Source: JAGQRJ01 sp041402045 (GTDB lineage: Bacteria; Planctomycetota; J058). Taken from it: a stretch of 51,043 nt of DNA. Where the stretch lies: assembly GCA_041402045.1 (NCBI GenBank), contig JAWKSZ010000061.1, positions 1 through 51,043 of the forward strand, in the 5' to 3' direction. Positions 15,815 to 25,304 of this stretch are shown here, one piece after another. A program made the translations under genes and the position numbers. Numbering within the stretch: the stretch's first letter is position 1; each line of letters opens with the position of its first letter. The notes under the pieces are model-generated. The model did no database searches and was not told where the DNA came from. It was given only the letters and a program-made list of their open reading frames with translations.

Positions 15815-17984
15815 TCACCACTCCCCGGCTTCGAGGGACGCGAGCTCCCGCCGATCGAGCGGGTCCTGGTCTGCGACCTGCTGCACGGCGACCGCGCTCC
15901 CGACCACGTCGCCTCGCGCGTGGCGCGCGCGGGCGATCAACGCCCAGGCGTCCGCGCGCTCTCCCGCGCTCAGGGCTTGCGGCGCCTGGAGGGCGCGCTC
16001 GGCGACGACCTCGGCCCGAGCGGGATCCTCCTGCAGCAGCGCCCGCGCCAAGAGGCGGGCGACGAGGGCCTGCACGTCGGGGGACAGCGGCTCGAGCTGC
16101 GCCGCCGCCTCCAAGAGCGTACGGGCGGCCTCCGGCTGGCGGGCCCGCCACCCCGCGCGCGCAGCGGCCACCCCGGCCAGGGCGGCCTCGTCCAGGAGTC
16201 CCTGTCCGGCGAACACCTGCACCAGGGTCCGACCCTCGCTCAGGCCCTGCCGGGGATCGTCCTGGCGCAGCCGATCGAGTCGCCCCAGCACCGGGCCCAT
16301 GCCGAGCTGCACGCTGAGCAAGACCTCGGGGTCGATCGCCCGGCCGACCTGCTCGAAGCCCGGGGCGAGGCGCGCGAGCGCCGGTCGTTCGCGCAGCTCG
16401 CGGGCGGCCAGCGCGTGCTCCCCCAGGAGCGCGCGCGCCAGCGCGAGCTGCACCCGCGTCGTGTCCGTGTCCGGGAGCTCGAGCTCGTCGGGGCCGAGCG
16501 GACGCCGCTCGCGGCGCGCGAGCAGCGCGAGGCACAGTCGTCTCGCCAGCACGGGGTCCCGCACCGGCCCCTCGCACAGCAGGAAGTCCTCGATCGCGGT
16601 GTGCAGCGTCCAGTCGGGAGGCAGCGCCTCCTGCTCGGGGGTCACGTGGCCGACCCGCGCGCGCAGGACGTCGGTCGCCGCGCGCTGGAAGCCGAGGGCG
16701 TAGCACAGCCGCGCCGTGAGCGCGGCGAGCACGTCCGACGGCCGCGGCTCCGCGTCCAGCGCGGCCACCATGCTCCGGCGCGCCTGGAGCGGGTCGACGT
16801 CGTTGCGGGCGAGGCGCACGAAGTCGCGGAGGATTCGCAGGCGAGGGTCGTCCGGGGCGCGCAGCTCGAGGGGGATCAGGCCCCGCTCGAGCGCGTCCAG
16901 GACCGACGCTCCGGCGGCGCCGGCGAAGAGCTCGAGGATCAGGCGCTCGAGGGGGGCGAGCTCCTCGGCAGACACCGCCGGCGGGGGCGGTTCGACGGGC
17001 GCGGGCGGGGGAGGTGCGACGGGTGTGGGGGGCGCGGCGGGCGCTGGCGGAGGAGGGGCCTCACCGCCGAGCCACACCGCTCCGGCGACCGCGAGTGCGC
17101 CGCACGAGACGAGCCCCAGGACCCACGGGACCCAGGCCGCGACGGGCCGGGATCGCCCGTCCTCGGCCGCCTCGACCCAGGCCTCGAGGGCCTCGGCCAG
17201 GGCCACGCCGTCGGCCGGGCGCTGCTCGACGTCCCCCGCCAGGGCGCGCAGGCAGAGCTCGGCCAGGGCCGGCGGCACGTCGGCCAGCTCGGCCGGCGAC
17301 GGGCACCCGCCTTGGACCACCGCGTCGACCAGCGCGTAGACCGAGGGCGCCTCGTAGGGCCGGCGCCCGGTCAGGCACAGGTAGAGGATCACCCCCAGCG
17401 AGTAGACGTCGGCCCGCGGGTCGAGCTCTTTCAGCCCCAGGAGCTGCTCGGGGGCCATGTAGGCGGGGGTCCCCAGCACGTCGCCGGTGCGGGTCATGGA
17501 GCGCTGCAGCGAGCGGTCCCGGGCCACGCCGAAGTCGGTGATCCGCGAGGCGCCCGTCGGGCTCGGCCAGGATCACGTTGGCCGGCTTGAGGTCCCGGTG
17601 CAGGACGCCCTGGCGGTGGGCGAACCCTGCGGCCCGCGCGAGCTGCGCCACCAGCTCCACCGCCTCCCGCAGCTCGGGGTGCGGGTTGCTGCGCAGCCAG
17701 GCGCCCAGGGTCTGTCCGCGGCAATACTCCAGGACGAGGTAGGGCAGGCCCTGGTGCACGCCGACGTCCAGGACCCCCACGATCCCGGGGTGCCGCAGCT
17801 TGCTCGCCACAGCCGCCTCGAGCTGGAAGCGCGCCAACGCCGTCGGGTCTGGGGCCTCCAGCAAGACCTTGAGCGCGACGGGGCGCGGGTCGCCCTCGCG
17901 CTCGGCGAGGAACACCGCGCCCATGGCGCCGCGGCCCAGCTCCCGCAGGAGCCGATACGGTCCGATCCTTCCGCGCGGCTGCAT
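15815..17984 (-). CDS. Membrane Ser/Thr protein kinase (PknB-like), one frameshift
   Basis: The N-terminal kinase domain starts at 17984: LGRGAMGAVFLAE (Gly loop), VALKVL (Lys), HRQGVLHRDLKPANVILAEP (catalytic loop). The frame then changes by one base near 17552, inside the segment leading to ITDFGVARD (DFG motif), and continues through GTPAYMAPEQ and DVYSLGVILYLCLTGRRPY. A single membrane helix (WVLGLVSCGALAVAGAVWLG) and a Pro-rich linker precede an extracellular Ala/Leu/Arg-rich part of about 350 residues with TPR-like helices. The Pro linker PPPPAPAAPPTPVAPPPPAP is notable. The indel is probably an error as all catalytic motifs remain. About 722 residues. Confidence 0.8.
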
Positions 17985-18043
17985 GCCGTGAGCCTACCGC
18001 GCGCCGACGCCACGCTCCGTACGAGTTGGGTCAAAGCGGACTA

Positions 18044-18265
18044 CTACCGCGCGCGGAGCGCCTGCCACGTGGCGTAGACCAGGAGCGGAGCCAACGTCGG
18101 GATCAGGAGCGCGTAGGTCGGGAGGCGCTGGCTCACGACCACGAACACCCCCCCCATGAGCCCGACGAACAGGACCAGGGCCAGAAGGCGGCGAGGTCGA
18201 CCACCGGTCTCCTGGAGCGAGCAGGAACCCGCCCTCGACGGTCTTCGCGGCGACGGGATCAGCAC
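18044..18265 (-). CDS. Small two-helix membrane protein
   Basis: About 73 residues from GTG 18265, with two hydrophobic helices: LLALVLFVGLMGGVFVVVSQ and YALLIPTLAPLLVYATWQAL. The longer reading upstream overlaps the zinc-finger gene at 18295 and was discarded; the exact start is not certain because no strong ribosome site is seen. It follows the zinc-finger gene in the same direction and may be co-transcribed with it. No family recognised. Confidence 0.45.
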   Translation of the reverse strand: MLIPSPRRPSRAGSCSLQETGGRPRRLLALVLFVGLMGGVFVVVSQRLPTYALLIPTLAPLLVYATWQALRAR

Positions 18266-18294
18266 CTGCTCGCGGGTGACGCTGCGCAATGGGG

Positions 18295-18459
18295 TCAGGC
18301 AGCGACCGCCGCCAGCTCGTCGACGCAGTCCAGGTGCGCTGGGGCCTGACAGCCGGGGCACACCGCGACCTCCTGAGCGCGGAACTTGCCCAGCGCCTCC
18401 TTGCACAGGAGGCAGCGCTGCTCGTGGGTGACCTGAACCTGGCGCACGCGGATCGCCAT
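18295..18459 (-). CDS. Mini zinc-finger protein (54 aa)
   Basis: A 54-residue protein starting MAIRVRQVQVTHEQRCLLCK. Cys pairs CLLC and CPGC followed by AHLDC give a RING/zinc-ribbon-like ligand set (C-x2-C ... C-x2-C ... H-x2-C). It resembles the N-terminal part of the membrane protein at 19650-20174, which has the same CxxC/CPVC/HLEC order. The start ATG at 18459 and stop at 18295 are clear. Role unknown; perhaps a metal-binding or protein-binding module. Confidence 0.6.
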   Translation of the reverse strand: MAIRVRQVQVTHEQRCLLCKEALGKFRAQEVAVCPGCQAPAHLDCVDELAAVAA

Positions 18460-18512
18460 GGCGTGAGGGTAGCCCGGTCGCAGGAGGCGTGCCGGCCGTC
18501 TGGTGCGCGGGG

Positions 18513-18911
18513 CTAGCCGTAGAGCGCCATGGCCCCGGTGGACGCCAGGCCCAAGACCGCGCCGAGCGCGCTAGCCCAGCGCTCCCACCCCGCGTGGCGA
18601 TTCGTCCAGAGCGCGGCCAGCCCGATCAGAAGGCCGATCCCTGGGAACGGGCCTAACAGGACGCTGCACACGGCGCCCAGGGGGCTCCCGGAGCCGCCCT
18701 GGCGCGGGCGCGAAGGGCTGTCGACGATCAACATGACCGCACCTGCACAGACCCCCAGGCCTGCGCCGAAGCCCAACGCGAACATGGGCCGCGTCGGGTC
18801 CACGCCGAGTCCGAGGCCCGCGCCGCAGAGGGCTCCGACGGGCAAGGCCAGCTTCCGCGGGATCTTCGTTCGAGTCGTGTACACGGGGTCGTTGATCTCG
18901 TGCGGCGCCAT
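18513..18911 (-). CDS. Unknown four-helix membrane protein
   Basis: A 132-residue protein with a polar N-terminus (MAPHEINDPVYTTRTKIPRK) and about four hydrophobic segments (LALPVGALCGAGLGLGV, ALGFGAGLGVCAGAVMLIV, GLLIGLAALW, ASALGAVLGLASTGAMALYG). Between helices two and three lies an Arg/Gly/Ser-rich loop. No family recognised. It belongs to the group of small membrane and Cys-rich proteins between 18 and 20.5 kb. Confidence 0.6.
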   Translation of the reverse strand: MAPHEINDPVYTTRTKIPRKLALPVGALCGAGLGLGVDPTRPMFALGFGAGLGVCAGAVMLIVDSPSRPRQGGSGSPLGAVCSVLLGPFPGIGLLIGLAALWTNRHAGWERWASALGAVLGLASTGAMALYG

Positions 18912-18991
18912 GGAGGCAGCCTATCCAAGACGACGGTTGGCGCGCCAAGCCCTCCCTCGCCTGGCGCGGGGGCCGGCGGCACACTGGCCGC

Positions 18992-19639
18992 ATGAGCGAT
19001 CGGCACCTGGCTCAGCTCCAGCGCGAGTGGGAGCGCTCGCGGACCTTCGAGGCCGACGTGGCCTGCCTCCGCGCGCGGCTGCGGCTGGGCGACCTCAGCC
19101 GGGCCCAGCTCCAGCACGCGGCCGACCACGGCCACATGGGGGCGCGGATCGTGCTCGCGGATCGGCGGGTCCCCGTGGACGAGCCCAACCCTCGCGACCC
19201 CTGGCTCCCGCTCTCCACACTGCTCGAGTATGGGGCCTTCGCCGGGGTCTCGAGCGAGCTGGACTTCACCTGGCGCTTCCCTGGGCCCTTCTTGATCGCG
19301 TCTCCCATCCAGGGTCCCCGGAGTCCGGTGCATGCGATCCCCCACGGCCGGCCCTGGACCGTGGGGTCGGGCTACGGATCGCCTGCGGATCTCGTGCTCT
19401 CCGGCCTCGGCCGTGGGGAGCGGTTGCACGCGGCGTTCGTGGCGACGTCCGCGGGGCTGAGCCTGACGTGCCACTCGGGGGACGTCAGGATCTCCGTCGG
19501 CGAGCAGACGCTCCGAGTCGGCGAGGCCGTCCCGGTCTTGCCGGGCCAGCCGATCCGCATGGGAGACGACGTGTTCGAGCGGATCGACACCCCCGAACTC
19601 TACGCCCTCGCGCTCGGCTGCTCGTCCCCGTCCGAGTGA
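18992..19639 (+). CDS. FHA-like protein with N-terminal 'REWER' domain
   Basis: A 215-residue cytoplasmic protein. Residues about 1-55 (LAQLQREWERSRTFEADVAC, LRLGDLSRAQLQHAADHGHMG) match the short domain found in many Planctomycetota and Myxococcota proteins. The C-terminal part (WTVGSGYGSPADLVLSGLGR ... RISVGEQTLRVGEAVPVLPG) has the layout of a degenerate forkhead-associated domain: a Gly-Ser turn, a hydrophobic strand, then a late strand. The conserved phosphothreonine-binding Arg is not obvious. FHA proteins read Thr phosphorylation, which would suit the kinase 1 kb away, but this link is inference. Confidence 0.6.
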   Translation: MSDRHLAQLQREWERSRTFEADVACLRARLRLGDLSRAQLQHAADHGHMGARIVLADRRVPVDEPNPRDPWLPLSTLLEYGAFAGVSSELDFTWRFPGPFLIASPIQGPRSPVHAIPHGRPWTVGSGYGSPADLVLSGLGRGERLHAAFVATSAGLSLTCHSGDVRISVGEQTLRVGEAVPVLPGQPIRMGDDVFERIDTPELYALALGCSSPSE

Positions 19640-19649
19640 GTGCGGCCTG

Positions 19650-20174
19650 CTACCAGCGCCGGGAGCGCCAGCCGCTGTTGTTGAAGAAGCCGTACCAGAA
19701 GGCGTCCTGCTTCCACCCCGCGGCCACGGCCAGGACGAGGCCGATCGCCGCCGCGAGCTTGAACGTCCCCCCGCCGTAGTAGCCCGCGGCCCGCCCCACG
19801 AGGAGCATGGCGAAGGGCACGAAGAAGATCACACCGCAGCCGAAGTGCAGCAGGCTGAACTGGTCCCAGGCCCGGGCGAGCACGCCGGGGAGCTCCAGGG
19901 GCTCCTCGACCCCGACTGCGCGCGGACGCGGCGCGGCCGCTCGACCAAAGCGCCGATCCCGCGCCCCGAGGAACTCGACCCGCTCTGGCTCGGGGTCCGA
20001 GAGGAGCTTCCCCTGGCAGCCGAGGACGGCGCAGGTGCGGCCCAGCTCCCGGGTGCACTCCAGGTGGTAGCGCGTAGCGCACACGGGGCAGGGGCAGCTG
20101 CGTCCCGAGACCTCCTGGTGGCAGAGCGGGCAGCGCTGGGTGTCGGAACGCGGGTGGACGTGGACACGATTCAC
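19650..20174 (-). CDS. RING-like zinc-finger membrane protein
   Basis: A 174-residue protein. Residues 15-60 hold CPLCHQE, CPCPVCATRYHLEC and CAVLGC, a cross-brace-like Cys/His set as in RING or zinc-ribbon folds. After a polar Arg/Pro linker, two or three membrane helices follow (FGCGVIFFVPFAMLLVGRAA, FKLAAAIGLVLAVAAGW). The stop is close to that of the FHA-like gene, which it meets head-on. Proteins with such an N-terminal finger and C-terminal helices are common but uncharacterised in environmental bacteria with large genomes. Confidence 0.65.
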   Translation of the reverse strand: MNRVHVHPRSDTQRCPLCHQEVSGRSCPCPVCATRYHLECTRELGRTCAVLGCQGKLLSDPEPERVEFLGARDRRFGRAAAPRPRAVGVEEPLELPGVLARAWDQFSLLHFGCGVIFFVPFAMLLVGRAAGYYGGGTFKLAAAIGLVLAVAAGWKQDAFWYGFFNNSGWRSRRW

Positions 20175-20242
20175 GCCGCGAGCCTACGCCCTCCCCGCCC
20201 GGGCTCCATTCCAATGCTCCGTCCCCATTGGAAGCCGAACCC

Positions 20243-20491
20243 TCAGGCGGGCCCCTCGTAGAGCGCGGCGATCTGCAGGTAGCGCGGGTCGGGGCGCACG
20301 TGCTGCAGCACGTCGAAGGGGTCGTAGGCGATCCCCCCTGCGTAGCTCTGGGAGACGAGGTCCAGGATCGCGTCGCGCTCGTCGGCGCTGAGGATCCCCC
20401 GCTCGACCGCCCGGGCGAGGGCCGCGATCTCTGCCTGGCACCGCGGGTTGTTCAGGGACCCTCCGCTCGCGCGCTCGCGCGACGTGTGCAC
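20243..20491 (-). CDS. Unknown small helical protein (82 aa)
   Basis: Predicted as two or three amphipathic helices (CQAEIAALARAVERGILSAD, ERDAILDLVSQSYAGG), then a short tail (VRPDPRYLQIAALYEG). It has no Cys pair and no membrane segment. It is divergent from the gene at 20511, with which it shares a 20-bp gap. Start choice between the ATG at 20491 and later codons is open. Confidence 0.5.
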   Translation of the reverse strand: MHTSRERASGGSLNNPRCQAEIAALARAVERGILSADERDAILDLVSQSYAGGIAYDPFDVLQHVRPDPRYLQIAALYEGPA

Positions 20492-20510
20492 ACTACCTGG
20501 AGGAGGTGAC

Positions 20511-21437
20511 GTGGCGGACTCGCGAGAGCGGGCGAGGGAGCGCGACGCGCAGAGCGGAGACGAGGGCGCGCGGCTGGCGCTGGGGCGCTCGCTGTGGCGC
20601 AGCGGTCAACACGCCGAGGCCGTGGAGGCGCTCCAGATCGGGAGCCGGCGCCACGGCAGCGCGACCGGCGAGCTCCTGGTGGAGCTCCTGGGCCAGCTCG
20701 CGCCGGAGCAGCGCCGGGCCTTCGCGCAGCCGCTCTCTGTGATCGCCCGCCACCACGACGTCGCCCTCGCGCTGCTCGTGGAGTCGCTGCCCTCCCTCGC
20801 CCGGCTCGAGGGCCCCGAGGACGAGCTCCGCCGGCTCCAGCGCTGGATCTGCCGCAACGCGCTGCACCAGCGTCCGCTGCGGCTGCTGGGCATGCGCAAT
20901 CCGGTTCAGGCCGCGGTCGCCGCCTGCGTGCACGACCTGCGCCAGCGGCCCGGGTTCTGCCTCCGCCAGAACGTCGTCGCCCCGGGGCTCGAAGCCCACT
21001 ACCTCGAGCTCGCGTTGGCTGAGGGGCGCTGGGCGACCGTGTGCCTCTACGAGCTGTCCCACAGCCACTACGAACGCCTGCTCGAGCGCGCCCGCGCCGC
21101 CTGTGCCGCCCACGGGGCGAAGCTGATCCTGGGGGCCCGCAAGGACGCGTGGGACGGCGCCCGGTTCGGGGTCTTCGACGGCCCCGAAGTCACCCTCGAG
21201 GAGGTCGGGGTGGCGCGGGAGCCCGGACCGCTCGAGCTGTTCGAGGACCTGCTCTACGAGAACGCGCGCGAGGAGCCCGAGCTCCCCGAGGACCTGCGTC
21301 GCCAGATCGCGCGGCAGGGTCGCGGCGCCGAGTTCCTGCCCCTACTCCACGCCGCCCAGCGCACGATCCAGGTCGGCCGCGACGAGGGGCGCTCCTGGGC
21401 CGACGCGGTGCGGATCGGCCTGGCGCGCTGGCTGTAG
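20511..21437 (+). CDS. Unknown soluble protein with TPR-like N-terminus
   Basis: A 308-residue protein from GTG 20511, chosen because GGAGGAGGTGA lies just before it; the open frame upstream overlaps the divergent gene. Residues 15-60 (ARLALGRSLWRSGQHAEAVE) look like a TPR unit. The central part contains LRQRPGFCLRQNVVAPGLEA and the segment AKLILGARKDAWDGARFGVF; the C-terminus is acidic and helical. No catalytic motif is recognised. Confidence 0.6.
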   Translation: MADSRERARERDAQSGDEGARLALGRSLWRSGQHAEAVEALQIGSRRHGSATGELLVELLGQLAPEQRRAFAQPLSVIARHHDVALALLVESLPSLARLEGPEDELRRLQRWICRNALHQRPLRLLGMRNPVQAAVAACVHDLRQRPGFCLRQNVVAPGLEAHYLELALAEGRWATVCLYELSHSHYERLLERARAACAAHGAKLILGARKDAWDGARFGVFDGPEVTLEEVGVAREPGPLELFEDLLYENAREEPELPEDLRRQIARQGRGAEFLPLLHAAQRTIQVGRDEGRSWADAVRIGLARWL

Positions 21438-21602
21438 CCCGGGGCCTACCGCCGGCGACGAACTCGTGCCCCGCCGGCCGAAGCTCGGCGCGCTCCTGGC
21501 GTGGTGTTTGCACGCCCCGCGGCGGGACCGGTAGGCGCGGTTCGTTCGCCTGGAGTGGGACGCCCGTGTCCCGTCGCTGCGCGCCTCGTCCCGGGAGGTG
21601 CT

Positions 21603-22835
21603 GTGACGTTCGACGACTTCCTCGAGGGCTGGGCGGCCGCGGCCACGACGACCGCGGGCTTGTTCTGGACGGCCTTCTGGGCGTTCTGCCTGGGCTACCT
21701 GATCAGCGGCATGATCCAGGTGTTCGTGACCCGCGAGCGCATGCGGCGCACCATGGGCGAGGCCGGGCCCAAGAGCGTGGGGCTGGGGACCTTCTTCGGC
21801 TTCCTCTCCAGCTCGTGCTCCTTCGCGGCGCTCTCCACGACCCGCGCGCTGTTCGCCAAGGGCGCGGGGCTGATCCCCGCGCTGGCGTTCCTGCTCGCCT
21901 CCACCAACCTCGTGGTCGAGCTGGGGGTCGTGATCGCGGTGTTCCTCGCCTGGCAGTTCGTGGTCGGGGAATACCTGGGGGGGCTGCTCCTGATCGGCTT
22001 CATGTGGATCCTGGTCAAGCTCACCCTCCCGCAGAGCCTCGAGGACGAGGCGCGCGAGCGCGCCCAGACCGACGCCGCCGAGGACGAGCCGGAGGACCTC
22101 CCCGACTGGCGCGAGCGACTCATGAGCAAGGACGGGTGGCGCAAGGTCGCGCGGGCCTACGTCGGCGAGTGGCGCATGGTGTGGAAGGACGTCGCGATCG
22201 GCTTCACCGTCGCCGGCGCGATCGCTGCCTTCGTGCCCCGCGCCTTCTTCGAGACCCTGTTCGTCGGCTCGGGTCAGCAGGACCCGCACCTGGGGCAGGT
22301 CGTGCTCCAAACCCTCGTGGGGCCGGTGGCGGCGTTCTTCACGTTCATTGGCTCCATGGGCAACGTGCCCCTGGCCGCCGTGCTCTACGGCAACGGTGTG
22401 AGCTTCGCCGGGATCATGGCCTTCTTGTTCAGCGACCTCGTGGTGTTCCCGGTGCTGCGGATCCAGGCCAAGTACTACGGCTGGAAGATGGCCCTCTACA
22501 TTCTGGGCGTGTTCCTCGCGGTGCTCGTCGCGGCGTCTCTGGCGCTGCACTACGGCTTCGAGCTGACCGGCCTGCTCCCCAGCGGCGAGGGCGTGAAGCA
22601 GGTCAGCGAACGCAGCTACTTCGCCGTCGACGCCACGCTGTTCCTCAACGGCGCCGGGCTGCTGCTCAGCGGAGGATTCTTTGCCTGGGCCCTCGCGACG
22701 CGGGACGACCCGGGCGAGGGCGGCGGCCCGACCCTGGGCGAGCGGGTGCTGTTTTGGCTCTCGCTCCTGGCCTTCGCCTGGCTCGCAGGGGGCCTCGGGG
22801 TCGCCGCCTACCGCGGCGGCGCCCTGCACGGCTAG
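21603..22835 (+). CDS. ArsP-type permease (DUF318 family)
   Basis: A 410-residue inner-membrane protein with about 10 helices in two halves. GTFFGFLSSSCSFAALSTTR and GSMGNVPLAAVLYGNGVSFA are the paired signature loops of the ArsP/DUF318 permease family, whose best known members export organoarsenicals; others have unknown substrates. A long polar loop (about residues 150-195) joins the halves. GTG 21603 follows GGGAGGTGCT. The stop overlaps that of batE by four bases, tail to tail. No ars genes are nearby, so the substrate remains open. Confidence 0.8.
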   Translation: MTFDDFLEGWAAAATTTAGLFWTAFWAFCLGYLISGMIQVFVTRERMRRTMGEAGPKSVGLGTFFGFLSSSCSFAALSTTRALFAKGAGLIPALAFLLASTNLVVELGVVIAVFLAWQFVVGEYLGGLLLIGFMWILVKLTLPQSLEDEARERAQTDAAEDEPEDLPDWRERLMSKDGWRKVARAYVGEWRMVWKDVAIGFTVAGAIAAFVPRAFFETLFVGSGQQDPHLGQVVLQTLVGPVAAFFTFIGSMGNVPLAAVLYGNGVSFAGIMAFLFSDLVVFPVLRIQAKYYGWKMALYILGVFLAVLVAASLALHYGFELTGLLPSGEGVKQVSERSYFAVDATLFLNGAGLLLSGGFFAWALATRDDPGEGGGPTLGERVLFWLSLLAFAWLAGGLGVAAYRGGALHG

Positions 22836-23437
22836 TCCACGAACACCCGCTCGGCGGCGGCGTCGGGGATCCAGCCCTCCTCCCCGTCCGCCAGGCGGAC
22901 GCGGACCCAGCCGGGGGCCCGGGCGCTGGACTCGAGCTCCTGGAGCTGCAGACCCGCAGGCAGCTCGCGCAGCGCGCCGAAGGCCTCACCGTCGCCGCGG
23001 CGGAGGGTGGCCGAACTCAGGAGCACCGCGGGGGCGGGTCGGGTCGCCGTCCACAGCAACGAGCCGCCGAGGGCCAGGCTCACGACCAGCGCGCCCGCGG
23101 CCGGCAGGCGCAGGCGAGGACGACCCCAGGCAGCGGCGAGCAGGATCCAGGCCAAGGGCCAGGCCAGGAGGAACGCCGCGCGGCGGCTGGCGAAGCTCGC
23201 CGGCCCCAGGCTCAGCGCCGCGAGCGAGCGCGCGCCGGGGTCGAGGGCCTGGGCGCGCGCGCGCCACAGCGCCGCGGCGCCCGGGTCGTGGGCTGCGGCG
23301 GCCTCGTCGGCGCGGGCGACTCAGGCTGCTGCGCTGAGCGGGCCGGGCTCCGCGGGGGCGCTCGGCGAAGCCCAGGCGACGCCGCAGGCGATCAGCGTCA
23401 GGGCCACGGCCCGACGCAGGGAGGTGACTACAGCCAT
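22832..23437 (-). CDS. batE: BatE-like protein (signal peptide, membrane, SH3) with in-frame TGA
   Basis: From ATG 23437 the frame gives a signal peptide (MAVVTSLRRAVALTLIACGV), then PGPLSAAA and a TGA at 23321-23323. It then continues without any shift as VARADEAAAAHDPGAAALWR, two hydrophobic segments (AAFLLAWPLAWILLAAAWG; LPAAGALVVSLALGGSLLW) and a C-terminal SH3-like domain (GWVRVRLADGEEGWIPDAAA). This is the layout of BatE in Bat operons. The coding character on both sides of the TGA suggests a CGA-to-TGA change or sequence error. The start overlaps the end of batD by 10 bp. Confidence 0.65.
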
Positions 23438-25211
23438 GGGTCCAGCTCCTTGAGCAGGAGGGCAGGCCCTCCAGGGCCGCCGCCGAAGGCGGCGGCGTCG
23501 AGGGCGTCGAGGAGTCGCGCACGCGCGCGCGCAGCTCGACCGGGACGTCGCGGGTGCAGAGCGCCTCGTCCACGTCACGGGCGCGGGCTCGCGCCCTCGC
23601 CCGAGGCGCTCCCCGAGAGCGGCCAGCAGCGCCGCCCGGGCGGCGCCCGGCTCGCTGTCGAGGGCCGTCCAGGGCGTCGCGCCAGCGACGACGAACCGCG
23701 CTCCGCGCGCGCCCTCGGCGCCAGGCGACGAGGGCCAGCGGCCAGCCGAGGGCCAGGAGCGGCGGCGCCAGGGCCACGGCGGTCAGGGTCCCGTCCCAGC
23801 GCGGGGCGCGCAGATCGGCGGCGAACGCCCGCCCTGCGGGGGCCGCGGGCTCGGGCTCGGGCTCGGCCGCGGGAGCCGCGACCCCCACGGCGTCGGCGGC
23901 GGTGACCGCCTCCACCGGCAGGACCTCGAGCGGCAGCGGCGCGCTCTCGGCCACCACGTAGGCGCCGGACGCGGGGTCGTAGGAGGGGAACGGGATCGCC
24001 GGGACCTCGTGCACCGCCTCGCTCCGCGGGCGGAGGGTGAGGGTGAACAGCTTCGCGTCGCCGACCACCCGTCCGGGGTCGCCGCGCTGCACGACGTCGA
24101 AGTCGCGGGTCAGCGCCGGGACCTCATGCCAGGCCGGCGCTTGCAGCGGCTCGAGGAGCCCGCTCCCGCGCACGCTGAGGGTGACGGTCAGCGGGTCGTG
24201 GGCGTTGACCCGCCGCGTCGGACAGGAGGCCTCGATCGTGTAGCGCCCGATCGCCCCGCTGAAGCCGGGGGGGCGGCCGGCGGTGGGCAGGGGCTCGACG
24301 CGGTAGCGCACGTCCGGCGCCTCCGCCGTGCGCTCCTCTGCGCCGCCGCGGTCGAAGCGCGAACGCGCCGGGCGCTCGACGGCCACCGTGGCCCGCGCGC
24401 CGAGGTCGATCGTGCCCTCGGCGCGGGGCGTCAGCTCGAAGGCGAAGCGCAAGGCGTAGTAGGCCGCGCCGTCCTCGAGCGCGCGCCCTTGCTGGAGGTG
24501 CAGGCGGGTCCCGTCCTGGAGCTCGAGCACCTGAGCCTCCCGCGCCGGGTCGGCGGGCACGCCCACGACGTCGAGGTCCGGGTCGTCGAGGAAGCGCAGG
24601 CCGAGCCCGCGCAGCGCCGGGCGCCCGCCGCCGAACAAGTCGGGGACGTCGAGCCCGGCGAAGGGGTCGTGCCCGAAGGCGCGCTCGAACAGCCCGTCGT
24701 CGAAGAGCGAGCGTCGCTCGGAGCGCGCGAAGGGCCGGGGGCTGAGGAGGGTGTAGGTCACGCGGAAGGGCACGCCCACGGGCCCCCCAGCCTCGGCCTC
24801 GACCTCGAGGGACAGGCCGTCGCCGGTGCTCGGAGCGCGCACGACGACCGGCTCGAAGCTCAGCTCCCGACGTTCCCCGTCCTCGGTGACCAGGGTCAGC
24901 GGGCCCAGGGCATAGGTGCCCGGGGCACGCGGGTGCAGGCTCCAGCCGACGCGCAGCGCGTCGCTGCGCGCGCCGTTCAGGACTTCCACCCGTCGCCCGA
25001 GGGAGCGCGGGCCCTCGACCCGTAGGCCGGGGTCCGCCGTCAGCTCGAGCTGCTCCAGGGGGACGTCGAGGTCGACCAGGTCGACGGCGATCGACACGGG
25101 CTCGCCCAGGAACACGACCTCGGGCGGGGGCTCGGCCAGCCGCAGCTCCACGGCGGAGGCCGCGGGGGCGAAGGTGGCCGCCACGAGCAGGGCGGGGACG
25201 AGGCTACGCAT
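23428..25211 (-). CDS. batD: BatD-like oxygen-tolerance protein, 3' end frameshifted
   Basis: A periplasmic membrane-anchored protein, about 594 residues. The signal peptide starts at 25211 (MRSLVPALLVAATFAPAASA), followed by Ig-like beta-rich segments (VFLGEPVSIAVDLVDLDVPL; GRYTIEASCPTRRVNAHDPL) and a membrane helix (LTAVALAPPLLALGWPLALV) near residue 500. After WRDALDG the frame breaks. The continuation can be followed through three single-base changes between 23690 and 23510: ALDSEPGAARAALLAALGER, then ARDVDEALCTRDVPVELRAR, then FGGGPGGPALLLKELDPWL with TAG at 23428-23430. Bat proteins have been linked to stress and oxygen tolerance, but their mechanism is unknown. Confidence 0.75.
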
Positions 25212-25304
25212 GAGGACTCCTCTCGGTGTCGGGGAAGGGACGGTCGCCGCCGCAGGCGGCGCGGCAGAAGCAGCCGCAGCGAACTCGACGGGGCACGGGC
25301 GCAC

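Noticed and set aside
23321..23323. Selenocysteine codon in batE
   Set aside because: No SECIS-like stem was recognised just after the TGA, the codon follows an Ala run with no redox motif, and BatE is not a known selenoprotein.
24009..25025. Plus-strand frame opposite batD
   Set aside because: Shadow frame: batD has signal peptide, Ig-like segments and membrane helix on the minus strand.
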